64,000 bases of DNA from Erythrophleum ivorense (GCA_026724425.1 JAIUCV010000007.1:25372484-25436483), one strand, 5' to 3'. Numbered from the stretch's first letter, positions 44,774 to 58,415 are shown. The notes: generated by a model not told the origin, from the letters alone. Numbers and translations are program-made.

Positions 44774-47342
44774 AAATTTTGAGAGGCTCATCGTGCAACC
44801 CTCAAAATAAAACTAGGTTGATAAAATATGCAGCTAGTGGCACAACCTAGGTCATCTCCCTTGGAATTAGAGTTCAATGTTTAATTGAGTTTTCCAAATG
44901 TTAAAAGATTCTAAAAATTTCTAAATTAAGGGGGGTTTTTGATCTAATTAACTAAGTAAAATGAAATTAAAATAAAGTTCCTAAATTCTACCTAATTGAA
45001 TGAATTATGGGTGGATGATGGTCTTGTGACTAGCTTTGGATTCGTTCCTTGGTATCCACTATCCTTATCCTAATCCAATTGTGATTAATTCTGGTCTAAG
45101 AGTCCCTAATTATGTTCATAACAAATTATCTTAAATTACCACACAAGAATCAAGAAATTAATAATCTAACGTTGAATTGAGACCTCAATCCCGCATTAAA
45201 TTATTAAATCTTGTCTTTAAGATCAATGAACACCCAATTTGATTGATTAACTAATTAATTAGCCTTTGAATCATCATCCAAAAATGTTTAATTAACTAAC
45301 TAAATACCAAGGAGTCCTCAAATCAAACAATTAAACACTCAATCTCTCACATGCATTTCATCAAACACCTTGACTGCATACATGGATAATTGTAAGTAAT
45401 TGAGAAATTTAGTATTTAATCCAACCAATTAATCAACAAAAGGATTCCTAATTAGTGTCTAACCAACCGCTAATTATAAACAACACAATTCTCCAATATA
45501 ATATAATCTTAACCAAGAAAATACAAGATAGAGAAAAGTGTAGAAAGAGATGAGAATCTTATCCAAAACTTCCTTTCTAATTAATGGATTCAAGCTTCTC
45601 CAAGAGCTCCTCTTAGCTAGCCACAAGGTGGATTAGAACTTCATTTAAGTGGAGATGGAATGGGAATGGAGGAGATGGCGTGGAATGGAATACAGCGTGG
45701 TGGATGGTCTGGACGCTCGAGTGAACGAAGGGTGCCCTCCGAATGACGTGTAAATGGGGTGGATGGAATATAGGGGCGTCAGATGGGTGGATTCGAATCG
45801 AATGGATCAAGGGCGTGAATGACGTGCTGTATGCTCCCTCTCACGTGAATTTTTCTTTATTTTTCACGTGCTCTCTTCAGCTCTTCTCAAACCAGACTCG
45901 CACTTTTCCACGTAAGAATCCTCCTATGCTCTCGTGGCTCTGCATGTGTATAAGTGTGGGCCCCACTTCAATTTATAATATTCCACCTGAAACTCTTTGC
46001 TCATTTTACTCCAGCGTCCTTTACGTGTTTTCTATTTGTTTATCCTGCAGCCCATAACTTCCAGCTGAAAGCTCCTTCTTTCCTCGTAGAACCAAAGCTC
46101 GAACCTTCTCTTCATACCACATGATGCTTCCTCCATTTCTGCTCGAGTTTGTGAGCTACTTCTGCATGCTTGTTTCTTTATCTTTACGTGTTTTGTGTTT
46201 CTTTTGCTCATGCTCTGCTCAGCTACTAGTCTGGTGTGTTTGTTTTGCTCAAAAGCTTATAGCTCTTTGTTTCTCAGCTCGTGCAGCAGCTTCTTCACCA
46301 CGTAGTTTCTTCTTTTCTGTTCAACGTTGTTCTCCAGCTCATTTCTTTATGTTTTCCATTTTAGCTTTTCATGTAGATTCCACATGATTCAGCTTGCTTC
46401 TCTTAAGCTTCTCCATGTTGGCTGCTTCTGTGTTTCTCATTGTTCTTGCTTTGTACCCGTGGGTGCAAGTGTAATGGCTACAGTGTTCTTCTTTTCAAGC
46501 TCAAGTGTGTTGTGTTCTCTCATGCAGCTCATGCAAGCTTCCCCTCTGTTTCTACTCGTTTTCTACTGCTCATGCGTTACTCTCCACAACCCGAGAGAAT
46601 GTGTTGCTACTTCCTTCATTTAGCTTGTAACTCGCACCTCCTTCACGTCAACTTCTACATGCTTCTTCATTTCCATTGTGCTGGTTTATGTTTTGCTTCC
46701 ATTACTTCTCCTTGTTCAGAAGCTTCACTTCCTCTCTTAAATCTCCAGCTCAAAGCTTTTGGTTCTCACGTAATTCAGTTCGCCTTCAGCTCATTTTCCC
46801 ATCGTCTTTTTGATGTTAATCAAGTGCTTCCACGTTCTGCACTACATCACACAAAACTCAAGCTTCTGCTGTTCTGGAGCTACATTCTTCACTCTCAATC
46901 TAGACCCAGCATCTTCTTGTTCTTGACGCGTCATTATTTATGTCAGCTCCACATGCTTCTTCCTCGTTCTGCATTCGAGTGTGTTGCTGCAACGTAGAGC
47001 ATGAAAGCTTGTGTGAGCTTATGTGTGTCTTCCACGAGAGAAACAAGGGAGTTGGAGCTGACTTCTTCTTCAAGACCCATTGCTCCTATTCAAATGCTAT
47101 TTTATTCTTCCATTCCAATTCCATTGCCCATAAAGAATTTGTAGAAATAATAGGAAAAAAATTCACAAAATTATTTGAGATAAAATTGAGTATTAAAAAC
47201 CAATAATTTGTAACTTAATTCCTAAAATGTAGAAAATGGCTACTAAAACCAAATTTCATCTAATTAGATCTCTAAAGCCATATTTGGATACTAAAATGTT
47301 TAAGATAAGGAGAATAAAACATATAAAATATCATGCTTATCA
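44774..47342 (-). mobile_element. 2.57-kb LTR-like insertion (copy B) inside the LINE
   Basis: On the minus strand it starts TGATAAGCAT (at 47342) and reaches GCCTCTCA at about 44780, with 6 further bases to 44774. The 7-bp string ATAAGCG flanks it on both sides (44767-44773, 47343-47349). No protein is encoded; several 60-185-codon frames on the plus strand are low-complexity artefacts. The 5' 200 bases match 63791-64000 and the 3' 130 bases match the end of copy A at 8224-8569. The TG...CA core, size and lack of genes suggest a long solo LTR, although the extra bases at one end and the 7-bp flank are not standard. Confidence 0.75.
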
Positions 47343-47930
47343 ATAAGCGCTAATAACATTAAAAAATTTTCTTTTCCACTACTAATTTTAATGCAATGAT
47401 TCTATATCTTAACCTTTTTATATCTACTATCATATTTTTTCAAAATTTATCTACAATTATACCTACCCTATTTCTAGATTTAGCTTTCTCAGTATACTAA
47501 AGTTTAAAACCTGAACTGTCTAATTCTTTCGCTTTTTCTCCTACCCATTTAGTTTCTTGTAAACACATAAAATTAATTTTCCTCCTAATCATAGTATCTA
47601 CTATTTCTATTGACTTACCCGTAAGTGTACCTATATTTCAAGTCCCAAAATGAATCCTACTCTTGTGAACTAACTTCTTTACCTACATTCGTTCACGAAA
47701 ATGTGGAAGTCTTTGCTTATTTTTCACTACACTTAGGCGACGATGCAGCGGCTCTTGCTCATTTGTCACTGTACTCGAGCTATACAGCGCGTTACTTCCG
47801 GGCAACGACCTAGTATTACGTTTAATATATCGATTGTCTATGTCATAAAGATTCAACAAAGTTTTACGTTGGCTATCGATTGCCTAACACAACCCTCCTC
47901 TTTTTCCCGGGCTTGAGACCGGCTATGAAA
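47343..47930 (-). pseudogene. LINE ORF remnant: N-terminal endonuclease
   Basis: Minus-strand pieces from about 47640 downward read GKSIEIVDTMIRRKINFMCL, then QETKWVGEKAKELDSSGF, then RNRVGIIVDK and ...NVIS, up to the insertion. LQETKW carries the catalytic glutamate of the EEP nuclease fold. The protein continues after the insertion as AYAPQVGLEEY. The upstream part (47650-47930) is the LINE leader; its exact 5' end is not visible. Confidence 0.85.
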
Positions 47931-49852
47931 AATAAATAGCATGAAAACAAATGTTTAACAAATATGTTTTCTTTGAGGGTATTTTTGTCCCTAAGGGAGG
48001 TTTGTATATTTTTTGTAATAAAAAATAAAGTTATATAATTTGAACATTTCTTAACAGGTAAATGATTCTTTTATCTTTTTTTTTTTTTGAATATATGGGT
48101 AGTACTAGAACCTTATTGTTTGTTATTCCATCTGCAATCTATCGAAACTCCACTGGAAAAATAAGTACATTTTGTTTGATAAACCAAAATAATAAATTAG
48201 ATACATTGCAGGGATGCGTGTTGTTATATGTACTTTTGAAATACATCATAGCTAGATTGACGTCAGCGAGTTACTTTTGAATAAGATATTAGATATCAGA
48301 GATGATTAATTAGTAAAGCTAATCTAACTACCTCTTAGCTTAAGTTTAACGGAGCTTGATTCTTTTTGTGATCCATGACGAAATGAGATGGCTATTTAAT
48401 TTTATAAAGTGACTTAAAAGTTCTATGTTCTGCTCAATCCTAGGTTTCTTAAATACTTTACTTTTCTGTTATCTTAACACAACATATAAAGATAAGCACT
48501 TTGAATTTCTGTAAGTTATGCATAAAGTAAAGCGGGATTAGCATTCAAATACACTCGCTTAGAGAGTTAAAGCAACGGACCGCTATCTTACGATTTGAAG
48601 AAGTAAAAACTTCAAATTGTTAGGAGGTCAATGAATAACTGATTTTGATATATATATATATTTGGCTAAAGTCTTTTGTACTTGAGGTATACATTCAGTA
48701 CAAGTATTTGCTATTAAGATCAAATTAAGAAATGAAAAAGAACTTTTTGAAAGGAGTTAATGATGTATTGCTGTGTTACAAAAACTATTCACATGTTAAA
48801 TTTTAAAAAAAATGATAAGAAATACTTTAATACTGCATATAAGTTTTATCAATGGTTTGATATTTATCTCTGACAGACATGGCTTCTCAATTCTTTTAAA
48901 GTGGACGCTTTTCTATCTGCCTCTGAACAGTTTGCCATTTCCAAATTGCAGTGGTTCAGCTTTATCAAGTTATTGAGTGATTCTTCCATGTCCAGAAATG
49001 TACCCATAAAAATAACTTAAAAGCATATATATAAGTCTTACAGTAATACTTAGTGTACATCTTTTTTCTATTAGAACCAGTAATTGATTAGCCAAGTCCT
49101 CTATCTATTTTCAAAATTTATTTAAAGAATAAATTTTCTGGCTGTCTATTGTGAAAATTTTGAAAAAAAACTAAGTTCAAAGTGTTTGTTTGAGCATTTA
49201 CGGTATCAGGTTCTAAATTTAGGATACATAAAAGACTTCTGGTATGGCATATTTGTTATATCATAAACTTAAATAGTTTATGCATTATCTTAGAGGTCTT
49301 TCACATGAAAGCCGTTTGGAATTAAGCACGGACACATGTCCATTCTTTATATTGACATGTACTCATAAAATAGCTTATAGCATATATTTATAAATCTTAC
49401 TTTATAGTTTAATTTATGAAATAAAAGTATTAAATTCAAGTATAAGTGAGAAGTCTCATATTAGAAAAAAAAAATAGAATAAATAAAGGCTATTTAAATA
49501 GATTGACTGATAAGTCTGATACTTTAAAATTTTGAATTAAAATCTATTGTTAAGTCCATAAATATAAAATCAAAGAAGATTTCCTTAACGTTGTTGGGGA
49601 ACCTAACAGAAAGAAATCTCTGTAGTTCTGCCAAAAAATATAGGTGTTGGTATTGCTGATCGACCTTTATGACCATTGACCGAGGACAAAGTTGATGCAG
49701 TATGCATGAGCATACACAAGTAGGCCCATGATGAAGTCCTTTATTTAATTTGTCACAGATAAAAAGATCAAAAAAGAACCCACTATCTTATTCTTATATT
49801 GTCATGACCAAGCCACAAAAAGCTCCATATTGCAGAAAAACAAGCCAAAAAA
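47931..49852. other. Intergenic DNA including the PDLP promoter region
   Basis: No gene recognised. AT-rich with a short TA run near 48648. The last few hundred bases must hold the promoter and leader of the PDLP-like gene; no canonical TATA box stands out. Confidence 0.4.
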
Positions 49853-52413
49853 ATGTTGAGAAGTCTTCACTTACACTCCACTGACAGTATCATCATCTTA
49901 GCATTCAAACTCTCTTCTCTGCTGTATTTCTTTTCTTCAAGACTTACTACTCATGGCTACCAAACCCAGCCTAACACCTTCATCTATGCAGGCTGCTCCC
50001 AAGAAAAATACCAACCCAATTCACCATTTGAAGGCAATCTAAACTCCTTTCTGGCTTCAGTTTTCAGTTCATCCTCTCAATTTTCCTACAACAGTTTTTC
50101 TATTGGAAATGGAAGTTCGACACCAACAGAAGCCAACATCTATGGCTTGTACCAATGCAGGGGAGATTTGCAGCCTATAGACTGCAGAAAATGTGTTGAA
50201 ACTTCTGTTCACCAAATAGGCCTAGTTTGTCCCTACTCCTTCGGTGCCATTTTGCAGCTACAAGGCTGCTATCTCAGATATGAGCATGTGGATTTCCTAG
50301 GCAAGGCTGACACAAGCCTTAGGTACAAAAGGTGTAGGAAATCGGTTGGCAATGACGCCGAATTTTTCCGGCGAAGAGACGCAGTTCTCGCGGATTTGAT
50401 GAAAACTAATGGGTTTAGGGTTAGCAGTTCAGGTTTTGTCGAGGGTGTTGCTCAGTGCTTGGGGGACTTGAGAGCAGCAGATTGCTCCTCTTGCATTGTG
50501 GAAGCAGTGGGGAAGATGAAGAGCTTGTGTGGATCAGCAGCATCAGTTGATGTATTCTTAACACAATGTTATGCTTCTTACTGGGCATCTGGCTACTATG
50601 AGGAAGCTCCTGGTAGGTCCTCGTCCTTCATTCTCTTTCTATCTCGCTATCACAGTAAAATTTTAAGGCTTTTTTTTTTTTTATAAAGGTTCTTTCACAC
50701 TTTGATTATCTCGAACATTGTGTCATTTCATGACTATACATGCATCTCAGAATATGATTGGACCACTTGAGAGGTGGAGCTGTTTATATTTTTGTCCTTT
50801 TATTTTTTTAAGTAAATTATATAATTTTTTTAAAAAATTTATTAAAATTATAAATTTTTCTTCTATTTTCAAAAATACATAAGCTTCTATTAAAATAGAA
50901 AGTTATCCATATTTTAATCCAATTTTAATTTTTTTAGTTAAAAAATATATATTTAAATTAATTGAGAATATTTTAGTTAAAAAATTTAAAATTAAATTAA
51001 AGTATAAGATAATTTTTTATTTTTAAAAAATTTGTATGTATTTTTTTTTAAAAAATTTATAATTTCAATAAAGTTTAGAGGAGATTTGTATAATTTAAGA
51101 TTTAGGGTTTAAGGTTTAGAGGAGATAACATAAATTTCAAAGGTAACATAAATTCTTCCTCGCCTATCTTTTCCACCTTAAACCACATCCACTAGTTAGT
51201 TTGTTATGATTTTAATTAATCTATCTTTTGCATTAACATATTAAATAAATTACATTTACTTGCCTTAAAGTTTTTGACATTTACACTCACACCCCTTTTT
51301 AAAATACTATCCTAACCTTCCTTATTTTAAGTCTTCATAAGTTCTTACAAGACCTGTTGATAATTTGTGTTCTGTTGATTTAGGCTATTGAGAGTTTTTA
51401 GTTAGGAAAATGCATAGGTATAAGCCCCATTTAACAGTTGTTAAGAAAGAGGAGGCTTCAGTATAATTTGAAACCAGAAAGGGTGTGAGTGTAATTCAAA
51501 GGAAGTGAATGCAAATTAGTCAAGAATATTCTTCAATATGAATATAGTTGAAGGAAGTTTTAAGAATAATTAAAACAATTCAATTATAAGGGTAAGAGGT
51601 TAAGAAAAGGAAGAGAGATTGAAGTTGTTTTGAATATAATTTTAATTAAAGAAGAGAGAATGGAGGTTGTTTGTGAAATGCAAATTTCAACCAAAAAAAG
51701 AAAAATCATAAAGTAAAGCAATCAGAACATATGCCTTTATGCTTTATTTTGGACAAATATACTCTTTGCCATTCGTCAATCTTCTTTTACTTTAAAATAT
51801 TTATATTCTTTTTTTTTCCTCCCTTCAATCTCAGTTACTTCATCAATCTACCTATTTGTTGAACTTCTGCATAGTGTCAGGATTTGGCATAAAGCAATAT
51901 TTTGTGTGAAAGAGACGACAATATGGAATTTCAGAACAATCTTTTTGTACTGAAAGGTTAATTTTATATTCTTCCTCCAACTTCTTAAACTAAAGGAGTC
52001 ATATAAAATGCAAAACTTAGAGTTCCGTTAGTTATCATTTCAAAACTGAAAAAGTTTACCTCAAAGTCAATTATAAAATGGAACAGTAATGTTTTAACTA
52101 ATTTGATGTCATGCTTGGCGTGAGATTATGTCAATCAATTTTATGAAGCCAAAGTTTGAGACCCGAAAATTTTTTGTATAAAATATAATTTCAAATTGAA
52201 CTCATGTTCAAATCTTGTACTAATACGACTTCCAAATTTTTATTGTGACCATAATTCTCATGGCTTTCCTCTTACTTGGTGTTTTGTGCAGATTACTCCA
52301 AAAAGGATCAAGTGGGGAAAGCAACAGCCATAATTGTGGGATTACTAGCAGCCCTAGCCATTCTTGTTGTGATTCTCTCAATTTGCCAAAGAGCAATGGG
52401 TCAAAATAGGTAA
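49853..52413 (+). CDS. Plasmodesmata-located protein (PDLP-like, double DUF26)
   Basis: Two exons, 49853-50612 and 52292-52413, donor CCTG|GTAGGT and acceptor TTGTGCAG|ATTACT, 293 residues. PDLPs are type I membrane proteins at plasmodesmata that affect callose deposition, cell-to-cell movement and defence. Visible: an N-terminal hydrophobic signal segment (about residues 11-30); DUF26 domain 1 with the C-X8-C-X2-C motif at C102, C111, C114; DUF26 domain 2 at C202, C211, C214 with CYASYWASG; a short stalk; one membrane segment at about 265-285 (TAIIVGLLAALAILVVILSI); and an eight-residue tail QRAMGQNR. There is no kinase domain, which separates it from cysteine-rich receptor kinases. The exon for the stalk, membrane segment and tail being separate is usual for PDLPs. 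The PDLP6/7/8 subgroup is likely but not assigned. Confidence 0.92.
50613..52291 (+). other. PDLP intron with a foldback element
   Basis: 1679-bp GT-AG intron. The first exon frame runs on to an artificial stop at 50686. Contains an AT-rich foldback element at 50809-51098 and otherwise unremarkable AT-rich sequence. Confidence 0.85.
50809..51098. mobile_element. AT-rich foldback element, copy 1 (PDLP intron)
   Basis: The left arm 'aagtaaattatataattttt…attaaaattataa' is matched in inverted orientation by the right arm '…aatttcaataaagtttagag gagatttgtataattt'. The centre resembles the two related copies at 53414-53740 and 56169-56445, including 'ttttagttaaaaaat' and 'aattttttatttt'. Confidence 0.6.
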
Positions 52414-53022
52414 TCATTGAAGATATGAGAGAAATCTGATCAATTTTTCTATATTACATGCAGGTTGAAATTAAAATAGGGGCGTGGATTCTCTTAAAGA
52501 AGACAAAAGGTTCCCTAAATTAGATGTTTGTTTTAAAATTTCGTGAAAGCTCTACCTCCCACTTTTTGTCTAATTTTAATACATTATATTTATTTTATAA
52601 AGTAAAATTTTATAATTTGACCATCAGCTTCAAAAGGGCTGCCGATTCTTTTCTTTATTTTAAAATGATAAGCTATAAATCTATATCAATTTTATGACAT
52701 TTTGCTTTGCACTTCTTTTTACATTACTTTGCCTTTTATTTCTGGAAAATTACAAGTAAGGATTCCAAATTAAAGATATTTATATTAAGATCTTAAATTT
52801 TAAAATTATTCTAAAAAAAATTTAAGGATAAAAAATTTAAAAAGTTTAGTAAACTTATAATTTAAGACCTCAAATCAAATATTTTAATTTTTGAATCATT
52901 CAAAATAATTTAAAATTTTAAAAATTTTCAATATAGATATCTTTAATTTAAGGTTCTCAATTAAAAATTTCCTTTATCTTTTTTTGAATTGCTTTCCAAA
53001 GTGAGGTCATTGGCTAGCATCT
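52414..53022. other. PDLP 3' flank
   Basis: Holds the presumed 3' untranslated region and a separate foldback element at about 52744-52975. No other gene. Confidence 0.4.
52744..52975. mobile_element. Foldback (MITE-like) element
   Basis: The left end 'ggaaaattacaagtaaggat tccaaattaaagatatttat' is matched in inverted orientation by the right end 'gatatctttaatttaaggtt ctcaattaaaaatttcc'; arms of about 75 bases. AT-rich, no coding. Confidence 0.6.
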
Positions 53023-53142
53023 TTTAAGTTTACACTCCTCTATATAACAAGTTTCCTATGTAAAATTTCTTTGTGAGAAATAACAACGTGGGCCAATTCT
53101 TATTGTCATGAACACCAGCTTTGCACTAATGAAACATATCTC

Positions 53143-53143
<1 letters not shown>

Positions 53144-53184
<41 letters not shown>
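53144..53184. repeat. (TA)n microsatellite
   Basis: About 40 bases of pure alternating TA inside duplication unit 1. Unit 2 lacks it at the matching place. Confidence 0.95.
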
Positions 53185-53189
<5 letters not shown>

Positions 53190-53413
53190 ATGGAGTAGAA
53201 ATTTGATAACCTAACATTTTTTATTAATTAGCCAAATCCTTCACCACTAGATCAAATTGAAGAAAGGTTGGATTGGAAAAATACTAGTATAAAATAGCAA
53301 TATATGCAAATAATGATAAATTTTTATAGAATTGGTGACCATATTTTATATTAAACATTAGAGTGGAGTCAAAATTGTAGCTGTTATTATCCCATGTCTT
53401 TTTTTTTTTAATT

Positions 53414-53740
53414 AAATAAATTATATGAACCTCTCTTGAATTTTATTAAAATTATACAAACTCATATTATATTTTCAAAAAATATATAAACTTTTTCTGA
53501 AATAAAAAATTGGTCTACACTTTAGTACAATTTCAAATTTTTTATCAAAATATCTTCTATTTAAATTTTTTTAATTTAAAAAAATACATTTAGGTTAATA
53601 GAAGGTATTTTAGTAAAAAAATTAAAATTAAACTAAAATTTAGGGTAATTTTTTATTTTAGAAGAAATTTTTGTATATTTTAAAAATATTGAAGAGATAT
53701 GTATAATTTTAACATAATTTAAAGAAATTTATGTAATTTT
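53414..53740. mobile_element. AT-rich foldback element, copy 2
   Basis: The left arm 'aaattatatgaacctctctt…ttaaaattatacaaa' pairs with the inverted right arm '…tataattttaacataattta aagaaatttatgtaattt'. Same family as the PDLP-intron copy. Sits in duplication unit 1. Confidence 0.65.
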
Positions 53741-56168
53741 TCCTTTTTTATTTTTTATTTTTCACATTCCATTCAATTGCGTTCCACCTACCCCGAAGGG
53801 CTCTCTCGCTGATCTGTTGATTGGGCTTCTTGTCTCTGTGACCACAAGGCTTTAGATTTGAGCCCATTAGGTGGACAAAACCCATGGTTGAAATCAAGCC
53901 TGTTTAGATCCATATATTGAACATTGTTTAAAAGATTTTTTTTAAGTTAAAAAAAATTTTTTTACAGATATTTGAAGTTGGTAAATATAAAAAATTTAGG
54001 AAAATTTATACTTTTGGTTCTTATAATTTTATTTAATTTTAAATTTAGTCTCTATAATTTAAAAATTTATAAATAAGTGTTTACATATAATTACGTCTTT
54101 ACAGTTTACAAATTCTTAAATTTAATCTTTACTATTGAATTTTTATTAATATTTTGTCAAATTTTGTTAATGTAACTTATTATATATTAATTTATTATTT
54201 TGAACATGTATGATTTATACTAATAAGAGAAATGATAATAGATAATAAAGTAAAATTAACTTATATATATAAAAACATTGACAAAAATATAATAATAAGA
54301 ACTAAATTAAAAATTATTTAAACTATAAGAACCTAAATACAGAATTTCAGCTATAATAACCAAAGTAAATATTAAGCAAGCCTATATGAGCCAAAAGAAT
54401 AATTTTTGCAAAAAAAAATTTAAAACCTATATATTATATATGTCCTAGATAGTCCTAAGTAATACCTGGATATTAAATTGTTTTCATATATATATATATA
54501 TATTCAAGTGAAATGAATATTATAAAATCCTCCGTAATGCCACCTACAAAAAAAAATAATTTTTGGGTCGAAACCTATAAAATTCGAAGTGTCAAATACA
54601 CCAAATTGAAGAGCTAGAGCATCATCTTTTTCAAGTGTAAGTTATTAATTTTCATTTTTTGTGGTTTAAAGTAAAACTCTGAACACCCTTGTTTTATTTG
54701 AATAACATTACTTGTTAAAAACATAAAATAAAAAAAAAACATTATTGTTGTTTTTCTTTTTATTTTAATCACCAAGCTTTTAAATGTCAAAATTATAATT
54801 TTGAAAATACAAAAACAAAAAAACAAAAAATTCCAAGTCAAAAATTATATCAAGTCCAAAAATAAAAGGTCTAAAACTAAAAAAAAAAAAATTGATAAAC
54901 TTAACTGACCTACGTTCGTAGAAAAAGAAAATGTAAAGGGCCCAAGTCTGATGAACAAGTCAGACCCAATCCATTTTCATCTGAAGCCCATTTTATGTTA
55001 CCTACAATCTAAAAAATAGAAAAATTCGAAGAAAAACCGAAAAATAAAAGAGAAAAGTCTGAATTTTTTTTTTCAAAAAAGCTCGTTGTTTTCGCTGTTG
55101 ACCTATGTGCTTAAATATTTGATTTGCATATTGTGCGTTGCATTTTTGACGTGGCAAGTGTATTTTGTTTTTATTTTATAATATTTTTAATATTAATTTA
55201 ACTTAAATAATAAATAGATAGTTGACAATAAAATTGTTTAGTGTTTTAACCTTGACGTGATTATTTTTGTTAAAATTTATATGTAAAATATTACAAGGTG
55301 GTCAACAATAAAACAGTACTTGAACAAACTACGAGGTTACTTATTTTTCGTCAAACCATGCAGGTAATTTACACACTTCTAGTTCAAGTGAATTGGGTTT
55401 TTGTTCCAGTAATTGGTACTATTATCATTTATATGTTGTGATCTATAGTGGTGGAGTTAGGACTAACATAATGCATTTCACAAATAAGTTTTTTGTATTT
55501 TATTTTGATTATTATGATAATAGGCTAAAATTTTAATTTATTTTCTTAATCTGATAATAAATATTTTAAATTAATCTTAATTTGTTATTAAAGATTAGAT
55601 TCATAAAGTTTAAATAAAAATTATTTCTTTGATATCAATTTTCTTTTGAAATAATTTTTTATATCCTATTCAAAAAAAATTTATACAGTATATTGTTTAA
55701 GTTTAAACTCCCCAATGTGACAAGTTCGCTTAGTAAAATTTCTTGTGAGAAATGACAATGTAGGGCAATTTCCATTGTCATTAGCACCAACCTTGAACTA
55801 TTTTTTTCCCCATTTAGAGTATACAACCTGATGGTAAAAAAAATTAATAAAAACTTATTAAAATAAGATTATTAATGAATCATGTCATCAATATATATTT
55901 TTTGATACATGACGGCAAAAATTTAAACCTAAAACTTGTTATTAATTAGCCAGATTCTTCCTTACCATATCACATTGTAAAAAGGCTAGCTTGGAAAAAT
56001 ACTAGTATAAAATAGCAATATATGCAAATAATGGTAAAATTTTATAAAACTCAGTGGCCATATCTTATAATTGACATTAGAGTGGAGTCAAAATTGTAGC
56101 TGTAATTATTCCATTTATTTCCCTTTTTTTTTCTTTCTTTTTGGACATTCTTTTTTTTTTTTATTTTA

Positions 56169-56445
56169 AAGTAGATTACACAGTTTTTCTCTAAATTTTA
56201 TTGAAATTATACAAATACTTTTTTATTTTCAAAATATATAATTTATTTTAATTTCAAATTTTGTAACAAAAATATCTTCTATGAAAAATATATATTTAAT
56301 TTAATGAAGAGCATTTTAGTAAATAAAATAAAATAAAATTAGACAAAAGTATAATGTAACTTTTTATTTTAAGAGGGATCTATATATTTTAAAAATAGAA
56401 AAAATGTGTATAATTTCAACAAATTTAATAAAAATGTGTAATTTA
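56169..56445. mobile_element. AT-rich foldback element, copy 3
   Basis: Same arms as copy 2 (…ctctaaattttattgaaatt / …aatttcaacaaatttaataa…). Occupies the matching place in duplication unit 2, so it was inherited through the duplication and did not insert separately. Confidence 0.65.
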
Positions 56446-57544
56446 TTATTTCTTTTATTCAATTGCGCAGCTCCTAGTCCTAAGGGGGCTCCTTTTGAAT
56501 GGGGCTTTCATGTCTATTGATTCGGCTTCTTGTCTCCTGACCACAGGATTTTAGATTTGGGCCTCAATAAGTTGAGGAAGCCTGTTTAGCAAGATCCATA
56601 TTTTATGGGAAAAAAACAAACTAGATACGTATTTTGAATCTCCCCAACAAAAAAAAGCTAGATCCATATATTGAAAATTGTTTAACAGATTTTTAACTTA
56701 AAAAATTTATTTACAGATGTTTGAATTTGCTAAATATAAAAAATTTAAAACCTATATATTATATATGTCCTAAATAGTTTTAAGTAATACGTGGATATTA
56801 AGTTTATATATATATATTTACAAGTGAACGAAAAATTATAGAAGCTCACCTAATACCACCTATAATTTTTTTTTGGGGTCGAAACCTATAGAATTCAAAG
56901 TGTCAAATACATCCAACTTATGAAGAATTAGAGTATCATCTTTTTCAAGGGTAAGTTATTCATATATGATTTGACCTAAAATCAGTTTGTCTTTTTTTTT
57001 TTTTTCTGTTTTTTCGGTGGCTTAAAGTGTAACTCTGTTGTTGTGAACACTGCATAATATTTGGATAATTTCATTTGTTATTTAAAATATAAAAATAAAA
57101 AAAAATCAAAAAACATAAAGTTTTGTTCTTTTAAATTTTAAATGTAAAAATTAAACTTTTGAAATACAAATAAGAATAAAATCCAAGTCAAAAAATATAT
57201 TCAGTCCAAAACTAAAAGGAAAAAAAAAAACCAAAATTGACAAACGTTGGGCCAACTGACCTATCTTAGTGAAAAACGAAAATGGAAAAGGACCCAAGTC
57301 TATTTTCATCTCAAGCCCATTTTATCTGACCTGCAATCCAAAAAATGGAAAAGCCCGAATAAAAAAGAAAAAGAGCCCATTACTTGTTTATGTTTTGTAC
57401 TTGTGTGCTTAAATATCTGCGTCCATGTCTTGTGTTGCATTCTTAATGTGACGAACGTAATTTGTTTCTTTGTCATTTAATTACTTTGTTATATATCTAT
57501 TTTTTCTATCTTAACTAACTTAAATAATGAAGTGAATTAAAATG

Positions 57545-58415
57545 ATGAATGATTTTATTATCAAAAGTGTGCTTCACTTAAATCTTAAATAGCTTAATAA
57601 TCCTTTAAGGTTATCATTATGATTAACTTGACATTTTGAAATTAAAATTGTTCACTCAATTGATTGTAGCTAATATTTTTAAAATTAAACTAGTAAAAAC
57701 ACTGATTTATAATTTAATAGTCGAATTATGATCGAATCGGTAATAATCAAATATATATATTTAAAATTTTATATATTACAATTTTAATATAACAAATAAT
57801 TATTAGTAAGTTTTAAATATTTAATTATTAATTTAATATTTTTAAAGATATTTGGGAAATAATTTTTTAATTAAAAAATAAAACTACCCATAATTAAAAG
57901 TTAAAAATATTTAATATTAAAATTTTAAAATTCTTAAATTGTATTAAGATTCCATTTATCATTAAAAAATAGCAATTTTAGCCAAGCACTTTTATATTTG
58001 AGAGAAATGCAACTAGAAGATGAGGTATAATGAAAAGAGAGTACCAAAAATAATCAAGTACATACCCTTTATTTCTTTTATATATATTTAATTAAATTTC
58101 AATCTTTTCTTTTTTTTAGTATTTTTTATTTTTAATTTGTGAAATTTATTCAAGATAAACTATTAAGTTATATAAGAAAAATTCAAAATTTTTTTGTTAA
58201 TTAGTTTAAACCGATTTTTAACCAATTTAATTTTGACTAGTTTAATTGGATTTTGATCATTTTCGCCAGTTCATTGATGAATTGGTTTTTTAGACCAACT
58301 AAATTGGATCAGGATTAGTTTCTAGTCTAATTAGAATCTTTTAACCATAATTGTAGCAATGATTTTAGAATACTATGAGAATATTTAAGATATAAGTGAA
58401 AACATTTAATATTTC
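57545..58415. other. Extra segment in duplication unit 2
   Basis: Absent from unit 1. It contains 'aaccgatttttaaccaattt', 'tttaattggattttgatcat' and 'gaattggttttttagaccaa' type repeats (58195-58330), like the internal repeats of hAT MITEs, but I saw no clean ends or target duplication. Confidence 0.4.

Noticed and set aside
45743..47206. Open frames of 60-185 codons on the plus strand in the 2.57-kb insertion
   Set aside because: They lie antisense to a repeat, overlap in several frames, resemble no family and fall within non-coding LTR-like DNA.
52220..52417. 65-codon minus-strand frame over PDLP exon 2
   Set aside because: Antisense shadow of the exon encoding the PDLP membrane segment.
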